From assembly GCA_964444795.1 (NCBI GenBank), contig CAYUIQ010000086.1:1-30698 (forward strand): a stretch of DNA of 30,698 nucleotides. Direction: 5' to 3'. This document shows positions 7,627 to 16,332 of the stretch, one piece after another. Position numbers and translations under genes: made by a program. Each line of letters starts with the position of its first letter. Position 1 is the first letter of the stretch. The DNA comes from JABMRP01 sp964444795. GTDB taxonomy: Bacteria; Planctomycetota; Planctomycetia; Pirellulales; Thermoguttaceae. The notes beneath the pieces were generated by a model. It ran no database searches and was not told the DNA's origin. It was given only the letters and a program-made list of their open reading frames with translations.

Positions 7627-9255
7627 TCATTGCGTTTCCCGCTCAAAGACCAAGATCCAATCCTGCGGGGAGGGAACGTTCTTCTGAAAATCAACGGGCG
7701 TTGCCGTTTTGTCACCGGGTTTGGCGCCGGCTTTGATCGTGTTCTGCTCAAATGTGCGGCCAGTCGACGGATCGAAATAGTACACGTGCCAGTCGACAGT
7801 TGGATCAAGGCTCTTCACCGCCGGACCGCTCCAGTTGTAAATGTTACGTCGCGGCAGGTAGATGATGCGCAATTCGCCCGGAATCCCCGCGGCAAAGCAG
7901 TCCTTCTCGGTCCACTCCGGATGCGTCTCGAAGCGCCACCAGGGATACCTTTCCAGCAACTTCTTACCGAGTCCGAGCTGGGTAGACCCGGGGTAATTCA
8001 TGCCCTCCTTCCACGTCGTCCAGTCGTAGACCGGGTCGATACCGGGATCGCCTTCCACACTGGCGTGCCAAATCCCCGCGGCACCATAGGTGTGGCCCGC
8101 GGCGCCGCTGAGCATGAAGCTCCAGAACAGGTGGCGCTGTACATCCTGGAAGTTCGTTTGCATGTGCCCTTCGTAACAGGCCTCACCGCAGAGCACTGGT
8201 TTGGCCGGATCCCGTGAAAGGCAAGACTTCATCAGTTCAAGCGACTTTGCCGCGGTCTCGTAGCCGCGGTGACCAATCGCGACCATGTCGAAGTCGAAGA
8301 CCGCATTGTCCTGGATTACCTGTCGCGGGTGTCCCGGGGCGTGGTAGGCGAGAAGATGGCGATAGGGATCCGTATCTTTCAGATACTTCGCCAGTTCCGC
8401 CCAGGGGCCTTGCGAATCCCTCGCTTCACCTCCGACGATCCAGACAACGGGATAGGCGCCGTATCGGCCGACCAGGTGCCGCCAATGCCGCTTGTACCCG
8501 TCGAGTCCCACTTGAGCAATCGTGCTCTTTCCTCCATGTTGCGGGCGTCCCCAGCCGCCGACGATCACGGGGACAATCCCGGCATCGACGAGGTGCTGGA
8601 TGCGACGGTCCGCGTACTCGAAGTACTTGGGATTCATCACGCTGAAATCCCTCTTCTCGTACGGTTTCCCACCTTCATTTTCCCAGCGCGCTTCCATCAT
8701 GCTCTCATCCGGGTACGGCCCGCACACGATCTGGACGGCGCTAAACCCCTTGTCCCTGCGATCGGCCGTCAATTCCTGAAAGCTTTCCCAGGTCATCCGC
8801 TTGCAGAGGTTCTTCCACCAGGTGTCCGCCAGCCAGAAAAAGGGCGTGCCGTCGGCGTGCTCAAAGTGGCGTTTGTCGGCGCTCACGCGGAGTGGGCCGT
8901 GCTTAAGCAGAGGGTTATCACCCGTGTAGGCCGTTACGCGCAGGGTCTGCTCATGGCCCTTCAGGTCGGCGTTCGCGGGATCCGAGCTTTCGACGTGGAG
9001 CGTGTACTCGCCCGGTACCGGGGGCGCGAAGCGAACGGTCCACTTGCCGCCGCCCGCCCAGAACGCTGGAACGACCCATTGCTTGCCGCCGCTGCGGAAG
9101 AAGCCATTCACCTCAACGTCGATGAACGGATTCGCGTAGGTCTTCCTGGATTCGTAGGAGACTTCAAATACCTCCCATTGCTGCACGTCGGCCGCACGTG
9201 CCGAGACCTGGGCCAGTACGCATACTGCCAATACTACATGCGTCGCGCTGCTCAT
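7627..9255 (-). CDS. Secreted glycoside hydrolase: DUF5060 + DUF4038 (GH140-like) + PF12904-like C-terminus
   Basis: 542 residues from the ATG at 9255, which has AAAGGA six bases ahead and begins a clean signal peptide (1-21). A longer frame to 9330 overlaps the previous stop, but its extra 25 residues would sit in front of the signal peptide. The order is an N-terminal beta-sandwich like DUF5060 (about 22-110, with FWAGGGKWTVRFAPP), then a TIM-barrel like DUF4038 (about 128-445, opening HFEHADGTPFFWLADTWW), and a last sandwich like PF12904 ending in DWILVFERE. Candidate catalytic acids are Glu277 in WIVGGEARD and Glu358 in KPVLCGEACYEG, positioned at strand ends as in clan GH-A. Characterised relatives (GH140) act on apiose-containing pectin, but the family is broad, so the sugar is not known. 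The context suggests it works on a desulfated product of the neighbouring sulfatases. Confidence 0.85.
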   Translation of the reverse strand: MSSATHVVLAVCVLAQVSARAADVQQWEVFEVSYESRKTYANPFIDVEVNGFFRSGGKQWVVPAFWAGGGKWTVRFAPPVPGEYTLHVESSDPANADLKGHEQTLRVTAYTGDNPLLKHGPLRVSADKRHFEHADGTPFFWLADTWWKNLCKRMTWESFQELTADRRDKGFSAVQIVCGPYPDESMMEARWENEGGKPYEKRDFSVMNPKYFEYADRRIQHLVDAGIVPVIVGGWGRPQHGGKSTIAQVGLDGYKRHWRHLVGRYGAYPVVWIVGGEARDSQGPWAELAKYLKDTDPYRHLLAYHAPGHPRQVIQDNAVFDFDMVAIGHRGYETAAKSLELMKSCLSRDPAKPVLCGEACYEGHMQTNFQDVQRHLFWSFMLSGAAGHTYGAAGIWHASVEGDPGIDPVYDWTTWKEGMNYPGSTQLGLGKKLLERYPWWRFETHPEWTEKDCFAAGIPGELRIIYLPRRNIYNWSGPAVKSLDPTVDWHVYYFDPSTGRTFEQNTIKAGAKPGDKTATPVDFQKNVPSPQDWILVFERETQ

Positions 9256-9326
9256 CGGTGTCCTTTCGGAAAGAAGGTCCATGTGCTTGTCATCATGCGA
9301 TGTTCTCGCATCCGCCCCGCGGTTCA

Positions 9327-10616
9327 TCATTGCGGTGGCGATCTCGACGCGCCCGGGCCCCAGCGGTAGTAACTCTCTTCACCGGTGATGGCCTTGAGGG
9401 CTCGCTTGAATGGGTAGTTGAGTCCGAATGGTATGCCGGGCAGTTTTCTCACGTTGACCTCCGACGCGGCGCCTCTCAGCGCGACGATGGCGGGTTGGAG
9501 TTCTTCGTTGGCCTCCGGGGGCTGCGTATCGAGGACGCCGGAGGCTCGAATTCGGGCGGCGGGAACGGGATGGTCCAGCGCGGCGATGATCGCGGGTAAC
9601 CCGTCCTCGTATCGTCCGAGGTTGAAGAGACCATCCGCCCCGGTGATGCTGAGCAGCGGCCGGCCGTGCATCCAATCGGGCGTTTCGAGGCCTGCCAGGG
9701 CCAACGTGGAAGGACCGAGATCCATCAACGTCACGAGGCCATCAATGGCTGAACCGGGCTTGGCGGGAGCCAGGTGCTGATACTTCCGCGGGAACCGCAC
9801 GATGAGCGGAACGTGGGTGCCCTGTTCCCAGGCGTTGTGTTTGCCCCGCGGCATGCCAACGCCGTGATCGGCCCAGACGAAGACGATCGTATTCTTCCAA
9901 AGCCCGTCTTCCTTCAACTGCGCAATGAGTTCACCGGCCTGATAGTCCACCTGGTTGACGGCATCGTAGTAGCGCGACCAGGCTCTGCGAAACTCGGGCA
10001 CGTCGGGATGGAAGGGCGGAATCGGAGCCCCGGCCGGATCGTGAAAGTCTTCCCCCTGGAGGCGATTCAATCGCTGCCGGACGATCACATCTTCGGAGAT
10101 CTTCGTGATGCTCGAATGGCAGGCGCCGTAGTTGAACACCGCAAAGAACGGTTGCCCTTTGTCGGGGCGGTTTCGCCAGTGGGCCTTCCCGGAGCTCTCA
10201 TGCCAACGATCGCCGCCAATGTTGTAATCCTTCTTGGCGTTGTTGCTCGTGTAATAGCCCGCCTCGCGCATCAGGTTCGGGAGCATTTTCACGAAGGCGG
10301 GCGGTTTTCCGACATTGCTGCGGTGGTGGTGCGTGCCCAGCGAGGTGGGATACATGCCGGTGATGATGCTGGAGCGAGACACGGAACACACCGGGGCGAT
10401 GGAATGCGCCTTGGTATAGCGAACCCCTTCGGCGGCAAGTCCGTCGAACACCGGGGTACGGGCGTATCTGTCGCCATAGCAGCCCATCATCGGCGTGATG
10501 TCTTCGAGCGAAATCCAGAGGATGTTCGGCCGGTCCGGCTGTTCGGCTTCACGTGCCGTTGCAGAACACAAACACGACAACGTTGCGATCACGCCTGCTG
10601 TAATCAGTCCATTCAT
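9327..10616 (-). CDS. Heparan-N-sulfatase-like sulfatase with altered motif and shortened C-terminal half
   Basis: 429 residues with a signal peptide (about 1-22). The N-terminal catalytic half is clear: NILWISLED (31-39, metal acids Glu38-Asp39), SIAPVCSVSRSSIITGMYPT around Cys77, and the WADHGVGMPRGKH block typical of the SGSH-like subfamily. The activation motif reads Cys77-Ser-Val-Ser-Arg81, with Val where Pro is almost invariant; the codon at that place is GTG. After GRPLLSITG the protein passes straight into HEAT-like helices (FNLGRYEDGLPAIIAALDHP), skipping the usual C-terminal sulfatase subdomain. Relatives with this architecture are, as I recall, roughly 600 residues. The ATG overlaps the stop of the beta-helix gene (ATGA), with AAGGA nine bases ahead. 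It may be inactive, self-specialised, or active if the maturase tolerates Val. Confidence 0.85.
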   Translation of the reverse strand: MNGLITAGVIATLSCLCSATAREAEQPDRPNILWISLEDITPMMGCYGDRYARTPVFDGLAAEGVRYTKAHSIAPVCSVSRSSIITGMYPTSLGTHHHRSNVGKPPAFVKMLPNLMREAGYYTSNNAKKDYNIGGDRWHESSGKAHWRNRPDKGQPFFAVFNYGACHSSITKISEDVIVRQRLNRLQGEDFHDPAGAPIPPFHPDVPEFRRAWSRYYDAVNQVDYQAGELIAQLKEDGLWKNTIVFVWADHGVGMPRGKHNAWEQGTHVPLIVRFPRKYQHLAPAKPGSAIDGLVTLMDLGPSTLALAGLETPDWMHGRPLLSITGADGLFNLGRYEDGLPAIIAALDHPVPAARIRASGVLDTQPPEANEELQPAIVALRGAASEVNVRKLPGIPFGLNYPFKRALKAITGEESYYRWGPGASRSPPQ

Positions 10617-12835
10617 TTGTCAGAATCCTTGATTCGCTCGTTCCGCAGGCCTGCCTTGGAAACCTCGATCGGGATAAAGCCGAGCTTCAAGGCTGGCGAT
10701 TCGGGTTTCAGGCGGAAGTTGCCGTTCGCCGGATCAACAAACAGCGGATCGACCGCCAGGCTGTGGGCATCCACTCCATTACGCTGCTGTTTCTTCAACA
10801 TCTTCTCGCCCAATTCGGGATTACCGGCGCAGAAGTAGATGTTGTAATCGGTGTCGGCATCCTTCGAGCATGCCAGTCTTCTTCCTCGTCGATCCTCGGC
10901 CTTTCTCCCTTTCCCGGGCGGCAGTTCATCGATGAAGACGCATCTGCCACTGGAAGAATAAAAGATGTTCCGCCCGATGGTCGCACCCGCCATGGGGCCT
11001 TCACGCAGAGAGAGGTAGTAACCGCGGGGCGGCGCAATCACGTCCGCGACGATGTTGTTTTCGCAGCGATTGTTCAGCTTCAGGATGATCCCCTGTGCGA
11101 CGCATTTGTAAATCAGGTTCTCGGCGATGAGCGTGTCCCGCTGTCCTCCATCCGTGCGAATCGCCGCCTGCATCTTCATGGGAGCGATAAGGTGATGCAC
11201 GTAGTTGCGGCGAATCACGTTCCCCGCGCCAGCGCCACGGATGTAGATACCATTCCCGTCGCCCAGTTCTTCCATCACATGGTGAACCTCGTTGTATTCG
11301 ATTGCGTTGTCGTGCGTATGCAGGTACGGGTGAACCTGCTTAAGTTCTCGCGGCCCCCTGTCACCGTCGATCTCATGCCACCGGATGGTTCGAACAAGTT
11401 CCCGGTTGTCTGGCCTGGCAAAGAAGTGCGTCATGCATCCTGAGATGACTATTCCCGAGTAGGGCGTATGGTGGATCAGGTTGTTGGCCACGCGGTTCTC
11501 GCCGCTCTGCCAGATCATGATGCCTGGGGAATGCGAATAGATCCTGCCCGTATGGTGGATCTGGTTGTTGTCAACGAGATTATTCTTGTTGACGTCCTTG
11601 GTTCCGGGACCGTAGCCACAGAGCAGGATGCCGGTTCCTCCGATATGCTCGATGTGATTGCCGGAGATCCTGTTCCGCTGTCCGTACAGGTCGACGCGAA
11701 TGGCGCCGCCTCCACTGTGAGTAAAGCGACATCGCTCGATGGTGCAGTTCTCAGCGCCACGCAGACGAACCAGGGCGCTGTCACGGTCGTGCATCTCCCA
11801 GTCGTGTTGCAGACCCGCATCGTCATTGGTCACCCGATAGCGGTCCCCGTGCATGAAGCTCAGACCGCGGAGGCAGAGATTCCGGACCGGCTCGTCCTTT
11901 GGCCCGTTTTTGTCGATTGCGCCCTCGACCCTGAATAGCACTCGCAGCCTGGGCGCCACGACATCCCGGGGAGCCTCTCCATCGCGGGGCCACAAGTAGA
12001 GCTTGCCTGCCTTGGTATCCAGCACCCACTCACCCGGTTCGTCCAGTTCGTCGAGTACATTCTCGACCCAGCACGACTCGGTATCTTTCAGGAAATGAAG
12101 GGGATTCAGCGCGTATGTTCCATCGACAGCCGTACGGGCAATCTGATTTTCCTCATCGACCGACGCCAGCGGCAGGATATTCACGATCCAGGCGTGATGC
12201 GGACGGATGACGATCTCCACATCATCAAGGTTTGGCCAGTTCTTCAACCTCCCATCAGGAAAGCGGAGAACGTTCTTCATTCCACCCGGCAGCGGAATGA
12301 ATCCGGCCGACCGTGCGCGGGGCAACAGCCCCTCGGCGTCATAGAGTGTGAAAAAGCGATGTGAAACGCTCGTCCCCCAAACGTTTCCGGATGCTTCTTT
12401 CGGTAGGCCCGCAACGTTGCCGGCTATCTTCTTCCAACCGGTGATCGGTCGACCGGAACTGAAGACCGGTCTGTCGCCGGGCCAGGCTGCATAGGTAACA
12501 CTGCAGTCACCTTCCCCTGAATCCTCCCGGCCGAACACAACCGTCTTTTCCAGCCGGTACAGCCCTTTGCGAATGAGCACGTGCACGTTTCGATCGGACG
12601 AGTGTCGCTTCAACTCTCGAACGGCGTCGCGCGCGCGAGCCAACGTGGCGAACGGACCATCTGAAGCTCCAGAGTTGGCGACCGGCAATGTGCCCGACCA
12701 GCGATCGTCCCCATCGACAGCAACGTAGAAATCGGCCTTCGCCGGAGACTCCGCGGCCTCGGACCATGATCCGACACCAAACACGGCAATCAATATAAGA
12801 ATCGCGTTTGCGTTGTGCATGAGAGGCTTATTCAT
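10613..12835 (-). CDS. Secreted right-handed parallel beta-helix protein (possible polysaccharide lyase)
   Basis: 740 residues with a signal peptide (about 1-28). Residues 35-100 hold the familiar entry of such proteins, DFYVAVDGDDRWSG and DGPFATLARARDAVRELK. This is followed by a sandwich-like insert and then, from about 320 to 620, a run of helical coils recognisable by repeated N-x-I-x-H-x phrases (SGNHIEHIGG, DNNQIHHTGR, ANNLIHHTPY, EYNEVHHV, RRNYVHHL, AENLIYK). These Asn ladders are typical of pectate-lyase-like solenoids. Some family members are lyases or epimerases and others only bind, and no catalytic residues can be named from sequence alone. The start overlaps the stop of the double-sulfatase gene by ATGA, and its own stop overlaps the start of the next sulfatase, which implies translational coupling and a shared substrate. 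Confidence 0.83.
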   Translation of the reverse strand: MNKPLMHNANAILILIAVFGVGSWSEAAESPAKADFYVAVDGDDRWSGTLPVANSGASDGPFATLARARDAVRELKRHSSDRNVHVLIRKGLYRLEKTVVFGREDSGEGDCSVTYAAWPGDRPVFSSGRPITGWKKIAGNVAGLPKEASGNVWGTSVSHRFFTLYDAEGLLPRARSAGFIPLPGGMKNVLRFPDGRLKNWPNLDDVEIVIRPHHAWIVNILPLASVDEENQIARTAVDGTYALNPLHFLKDTESCWVENVLDELDEPGEWVLDTKAGKLYLWPRDGEAPRDVVAPRLRVLFRVEGAIDKNGPKDEPVRNLCLRGLSFMHGDRYRVTNDDAGLQHDWEMHDRDSALVRLRGAENCTIERCRFTHSGGGAIRVDLYGQRNRISGNHIEHIGGTGILLCGYGPGTKDVNKNNLVDNNQIHHTGRIYSHSPGIMIWQSGENRVANNLIHHTPYSGIVISGCMTHFFARPDNRELVRTIRWHEIDGDRGPRELKQVHPYLHTHDNAIEYNEVHHVMEELGDGNGIYIRGAGAGNVIRRNYVHHLIAPMKMQAAIRTDGGQRDTLIAENLIYKCVAQGIILKLNNRCENNIVADVIAPPRGYYLSLREGPMAGATIGRNIFYSSSGRCVFIDELPPGKGRKAEDRRGRRLACSKDADTDYNIYFCAGNPELGEKMLKKQQRNGVDAHSLAVDPLFVDPANGNFRLKPESPALKLGFIPIEVSKAGLRNERIKDSDK

Positions 12836-15800
12836 TCTCTCTTATAAGCGGGATCAGGAGCGGGGCTTTTCGCGCCGTGTTCTTTCAGCATGGCATCCAA
12901 CCGAGCCTTCATTTCAGCCGCCTTCTCAGGCATGCGCTTGGCCAGGTTGTCGGACTCTCCGATGTCGCGCCGGAGGTCGTAGAGTTCCTGGCGTCCGTCT
13001 TCGTAGTACTGGATGAGTTTCCAGTCCCCGATTCGGATCGCGCTGCCCGGTTCAGCGTGGTGACGAGGCAGATAGTGCGGGTAAAACCAGATCATCGGAC
13101 CGCGATCGAAATCCGCGTCGCCTTTTAGTAGCGGCGCCAGACTCACGCCGTCGAGGTGTTGTTTGGGGCGCGGGGGCAGCCCGGTCATCTCAAGGAGTGT
13201 CGGGTAAAAGTCCGTGCTGATGACCGGTTGGTTGCAGACGGAACCGGGCCGCGTGACCCCGGGCCACTGAACGATCCAGGGCACGCGAATACCGCCCTCA
13301 TAGAGCGATCCTTTGTGACCGCGCAGCGGCCGGTTTGTGGTTGCCAGATGAAAGCCGCCGTTGTCGGAGGTGAAGACGATGATCGTGTCTTTGCGAAGGT
13401 TGTTCTCATCCAGCCATTGGAGGATGCGCCCGACATTCTCATCCAATGATTCGACCATCGCGCCGTAGTTTGCATTGAGTGTGACGTTCGCCTGGCTGGC
13501 CTTATCCTTGTACTTCTTGATCTTCTTCGCTTTCGCATGGAATGGAGCATGCACCGTGTAGTAGCTCAAATACATCAACCATGGTTTCTCCTCTCTGGAG
13601 AAGTCGTCCATGACTCGAATGGCTTCGCTGGTCAGGCGATCGGTCAGGTATTCGCCCTTGGCCCCGTCGTCCAGATGTTCCATCTGATACGGACTGAAAT
13701 ATCCCTTGTGTGGATGTCCCCAGTGATTGCCCGCCACGTTGACGTCAAAACCCTGGTGCTGCGGGTAGTACGGCTTTCCGCCGAGATGCCATTTGCCGAC
13801 AAAGGCGGTCTGATAGCCGCCGGCTTTCAGTGCTTCGGCGAGCGTGATCTCTTCCAGCTTCACGAACTGCGCGGTGCGTTCACATAGAAGGGGCGTGTCT
13901 TTGTAGTTGTCGCCGGGGAGCCAGTTGGTGATGCCCGTCCGCGACGGGTACTTGCCGGCCATGATGCTGGCCCGCGTCGGACTGCATACCTGACACGCGG
14001 CGTAGCCATCGGTGAATCGCATGCCATCGGCCGCGAGCCGGTCGATGTGAGGCGTTTCGTGGATCTCGTGTCCGTAACACGCCAGATCGCGCCAGCCCAG
14101 GTCATCCACCAGGATGAACAGGACATTGGGCTTGCCCTGAGCCTGCCGACCAGTCGCCGACGTTTTGGAGTGAGCGGCAAGCACGACATCCAGTTCGCCG
14201 ACGGCGGCAAGGAATCGCCCGTTCGGTGAACGCGCGGCGGTCACTTCGAACTTGATAAACGGTTTGGTGATCGGCGTGGGAAATGAGATGTTCTGTCTAC
14301 CGGAAGCTCCCGTCTTCAGCCCACTAGAAAGAATCGGAGCGCCCCAGCCTTTTCCATCATCCGAAACGGAGATGGCAAACTCCGTCAGGTGTCCGTTTCC
14401 ATTGCCGCCGGTCCAAGCGGTATAGGTCAGTCCGGTGACACGAGTTCCGGCGGGAACTTGCAGAACGACGTGGTGCGGCGGCTTCGCGTCGCCATCGGCG
14501 AAGCGCGTGTGCCAGAACGTTGAGGGATCGCCGTCGAGCATGTAAGCCGCTTCCCTGCCTGGCTGGAAACTGCTTACGGCGGCGATCTTGCCCCCGATCT
14601 TTGTCAACGTGGCCTTCGACTTCGGTCTCGCGGCCGTTGACCGGGGGAACATCGCATCCAATGGTTCGAGGGAGAGCGATTCTTTCGGCTGTTCCAGCGC
14701 GGTGGGGTTGTAGTTCTCATCCGCCTTGATCTTCTCCAGCCCCGCCTTCAGGCGGTGAACGACTTCCGGGTGCCGAGTGTAGCGGTTGTTGGTTTCCCCA
14801 AGGTCCTCTTCCAGGTTGTAGAGTTGGGCCGGGGGATCACCGGGTTTGGGTGTCGGATGGGGCCGCTTGCTAAAGAACTCCCTGTAGCCGCAGTCACCTT
14901 GACCGTCGATGAGCTTCCATTTTCCTGCGCGGATCGACAGCGCCCCCGTCCCGCCGCTGAGCATGACCATGGGGCGGTCAGGATCCGGCAACTTCCGCCC
15001 CAGCAGAGCAGGCAATACGTTGTAGCTGTCCGGTCCGGCGCCCGGCGGCAACTCATTTCCGATCATTGCCGCAAAAGTGGCCAGCATGTCGGTCAGCGAG
15101 ATCGTTTCCGCCGCGCGTGTGCCCGGCTCGATCCTGCCGGGCCAACGTGCCAGGAAGGGGACACGGTGGCCGCCTTCGGTGAGGTCGCCCTTTCCACCAC
15201 GCAGGATGGGGCCGTTTGGACGATGGCCGTTGGAAACGCGACGGGAGCTTCCTCCGTTATCACTGGAAAAGATGACCAGCGTGTTGTCGCCGAGGCCCAG
15301 GCGATCCAGGGCTGTGAGGACTTCGCCTACCGACCAGTCCAATTCCTGAATCACGTCTCCATAGCCCCCCGCCCGGCTCGTTCCTTTGAAACGGGCGTTG
15401 GGTCGGTAAGGGATGTGCGGCTGATGTGGCGCGTAGTAGAGGAAGAACGGCCTCTTTTCCTTCGCCAAGCCCTCCAACTGCGAAATCACCTTGCCGGTCA
15501 GCTTGTCGACGAGTTCTTCGTCTTTCCAACGGGCTCCTTCGCCGCCCTCCATGCGTCCGTGGTTCTTCGATTCCAGTCTGCCGATGGGGCTGTCTTTGCG
15601 GAGCCCTTCGACATGATGGTTTTCGACGATCACGTACGGCGGGAAGCTGTTGGCCACGGGGATCACGTACGAGTAATCGAAGCCCACCTCCAGCGGCCCC
15701 GGCGTGAGTTCGCCGTTCCAGTTCGGGCCCCTTTCACGGGTCTCCCAGTAGTTCGGCGGCGTGTTGCCCCGATTGTCTTCGAAGCCCTCTTCACGTCCGA

Positions 15801-16191
15801 ACCCGAGGTGCCACTTGCCGACGATCGATGTCGAGTAGTCCGCCGACTTCAGCAGTGAAGCCAAGGTCACTCGATCCTCTTCGATCAGCAGCGGCGCGCT
15901 GGTACTCAGCGCGCTGTATTTCAACCAGGTCCGAAAGCAGTAGCGCCCGGTCAGCAGCCCGTAGCGCGTCGGCGTGCAGGTCGAGCATTCCGTGTGAGCA
16001 TCGATAAACAGCACACCCTGTTCGGCAAGCTTGTCGATGTTCGGCGTTCTTATTTGGGTCGCGCCGTAACAACCGAGGTCGCCGTAGCCCATGTCATCGG
16101 CAAGGATGAATAGGATGTTCGGTTTCTCGGCCTCGGCAGCGGCAGCGGCGGACGTGAAGGAGAACAGAATTGCTGTCAGTATGGCTCTCAT
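12832..16191 (-). CDS. Double sulfatase fusion: S1 sulfatase - discoidin-like domain - S1 sulfatase
   Basis: 1119 residues in one uninterrupted frame with one signal peptide (1-19). Module 1 (about 23-490) has metal acids Asp32-Asp33, Cys72-Thr-Pro-Thr-Arg76, GKWH at 125-128 and SSDNGG at 309-314. Residues about 535-672 form an F5/8 type C (discoidin-like) domain containing MLDGDPSTFWHTRF, followed by a polar linker. Module 2 (about 687-1105) has Asp696-Asp697, Cys736-Ser-Pro-Thr-Arg740, GKWHLGG and TSDNGG, and ends in the normal ELYDLRRDIGESDN block. Both modules therefore keep the full activation and metal motifs. Module 2 has no signal peptide of its own, which suits a fusion of two neighbouring genes. 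It is expected to be exported and to remove two kinds of sulfate ester from one glycan. The start codon has no strong ribosome-binding site. Confidence 0.93.
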   Translation of the reverse strand: MRAILTAILFSFTSAAAAAEAEKPNILFILADDMGYGDLGCYGATQIRTPNIDKLAEQGVLFIDAHTECSTCTPTRYGLLTGRYCFRTWLKYSALSTSAPLLIEEDRVTLASLLKSADYSTSIVGKWHLGFGREEGFEDNRGNTPPNYWETRERGPNWNGELTPGPLEVGFDYSYVIPVANSFPPYVIVENHHVEGLRKDSPIGRLESKNHGRMEGGEGARWKDEELVDKLTGKVISQLEGLAKEKRPFFLYYAPHQPHIPYRPNARFKGTSRAGGYGDVIQELDWSVGEVLTALDRLGLGDNTLVIFSSDNGGSSRRVSNGHRPNGPILRGGKGDLTEGGHRVPFLARWPGRIEPGTRAAETISLTDMLATFAAMIGNELPPGAGPDSYNVLPALLGRKLPDPDRPMVMLSGGTGALSIRAGKWKLIDGQGDCGYREFFSKRPHPTPKPGDPPAQLYNLEEDLGETNNRYTRHPEVVHRLKAGLEKIKADENYNPTALEQPKESLSLEPLDAMFPRSTAARPKSKATLTKIGGKIAAVSSFQPGREAAYMLDGDPSTFWHTRFADGDAKPPHHVVLQVPAGTRVTGLTYTAWTGGNGNGHLTEFAISVSDDGKGWGAPILSSGLKTGASGRQNISFPTPITKPFIKFEVTAARSPNGRFLAAVGELDVVLAAHSKTSATGRQAQGKPNVLFILVDDLGWRDLACYGHEIHETPHIDRLAADGMRFTDGYAACQVCSPTRASIMAGKYPSRTGITNWLPGDNYKDTPLLCERTAQFVKLEEITLAEALKAGGYQTAFVGKWHLGGKPYYPQHQGFDVNVAGNHWGHPHKGYFSPYQMEHLDDGAKGEYLTDRLTSEAIRVMDDFSREEKPWLMYLSYYTVHAPFHAKAKKIKKYKDKASQANVTLNANYGAMVESLDENVGRILQWLDENNLRKDTIIVFTSDNGGFHLATTNRPLRGHKGSLYEGGIRVPWIVQWPGVTRPGSVCNQPVISTDFYPTLLEMTGLPPRPKQHLDGVSLAPLLKGDADFDRGPMIWFYPHYLPRHHAEPGSAIRIGDWKLIQYYEDGRQELYDLRRDIGESDNLAKRMPEKAAEMKARLDAMLKEHGAKSPAPDPAYKRE

Positions 16192-16241
16192 GGCTCGGTC
16201 GGCATCCGGGCGGTTACATCGCGGTTTCGTATCGGCAAGTC

Positions 16242-16247
16242 ATTATA
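16242..16247 (-). promoter_or_regulatory. Possible -10 box ahead of the double-sulfatase operon
   Basis: A perfect TATAAT on the minus strand lies 50 bases upstream of the double-sulfatase ATG. The hexamer at a 17-base spacing (GTGCGG) is a poor -35 box, and planctomycete promoters are not well described, so this is only a candidate. Confidence 0.2.
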
Positions 16248-16332
16248 CTCAAAGTGCCAACTGCCCGCACGGAAAATCACCCTCCGCATCGATCCGAAAC
16301 TCTCGAGCAATTCTGCCCCAGCCCTGGCGAGC

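Noticed and set aside
8269..9369. 366-codon open frame on the plus strand
   Set aside because: It is a shadow of the DUF5060/DUF4038 glycosidase.
9774..10838. 354-codon open frame on the plus strand
   Set aside because: It covers parts of the sulfatase and beta-helix genes on the other strand and has no domain.
14755..15858. 367-codon open frame on the plus strand
   Set aside because: It is antisense to the first module of the double sulfatase, with no motif or ribosome-binding site.
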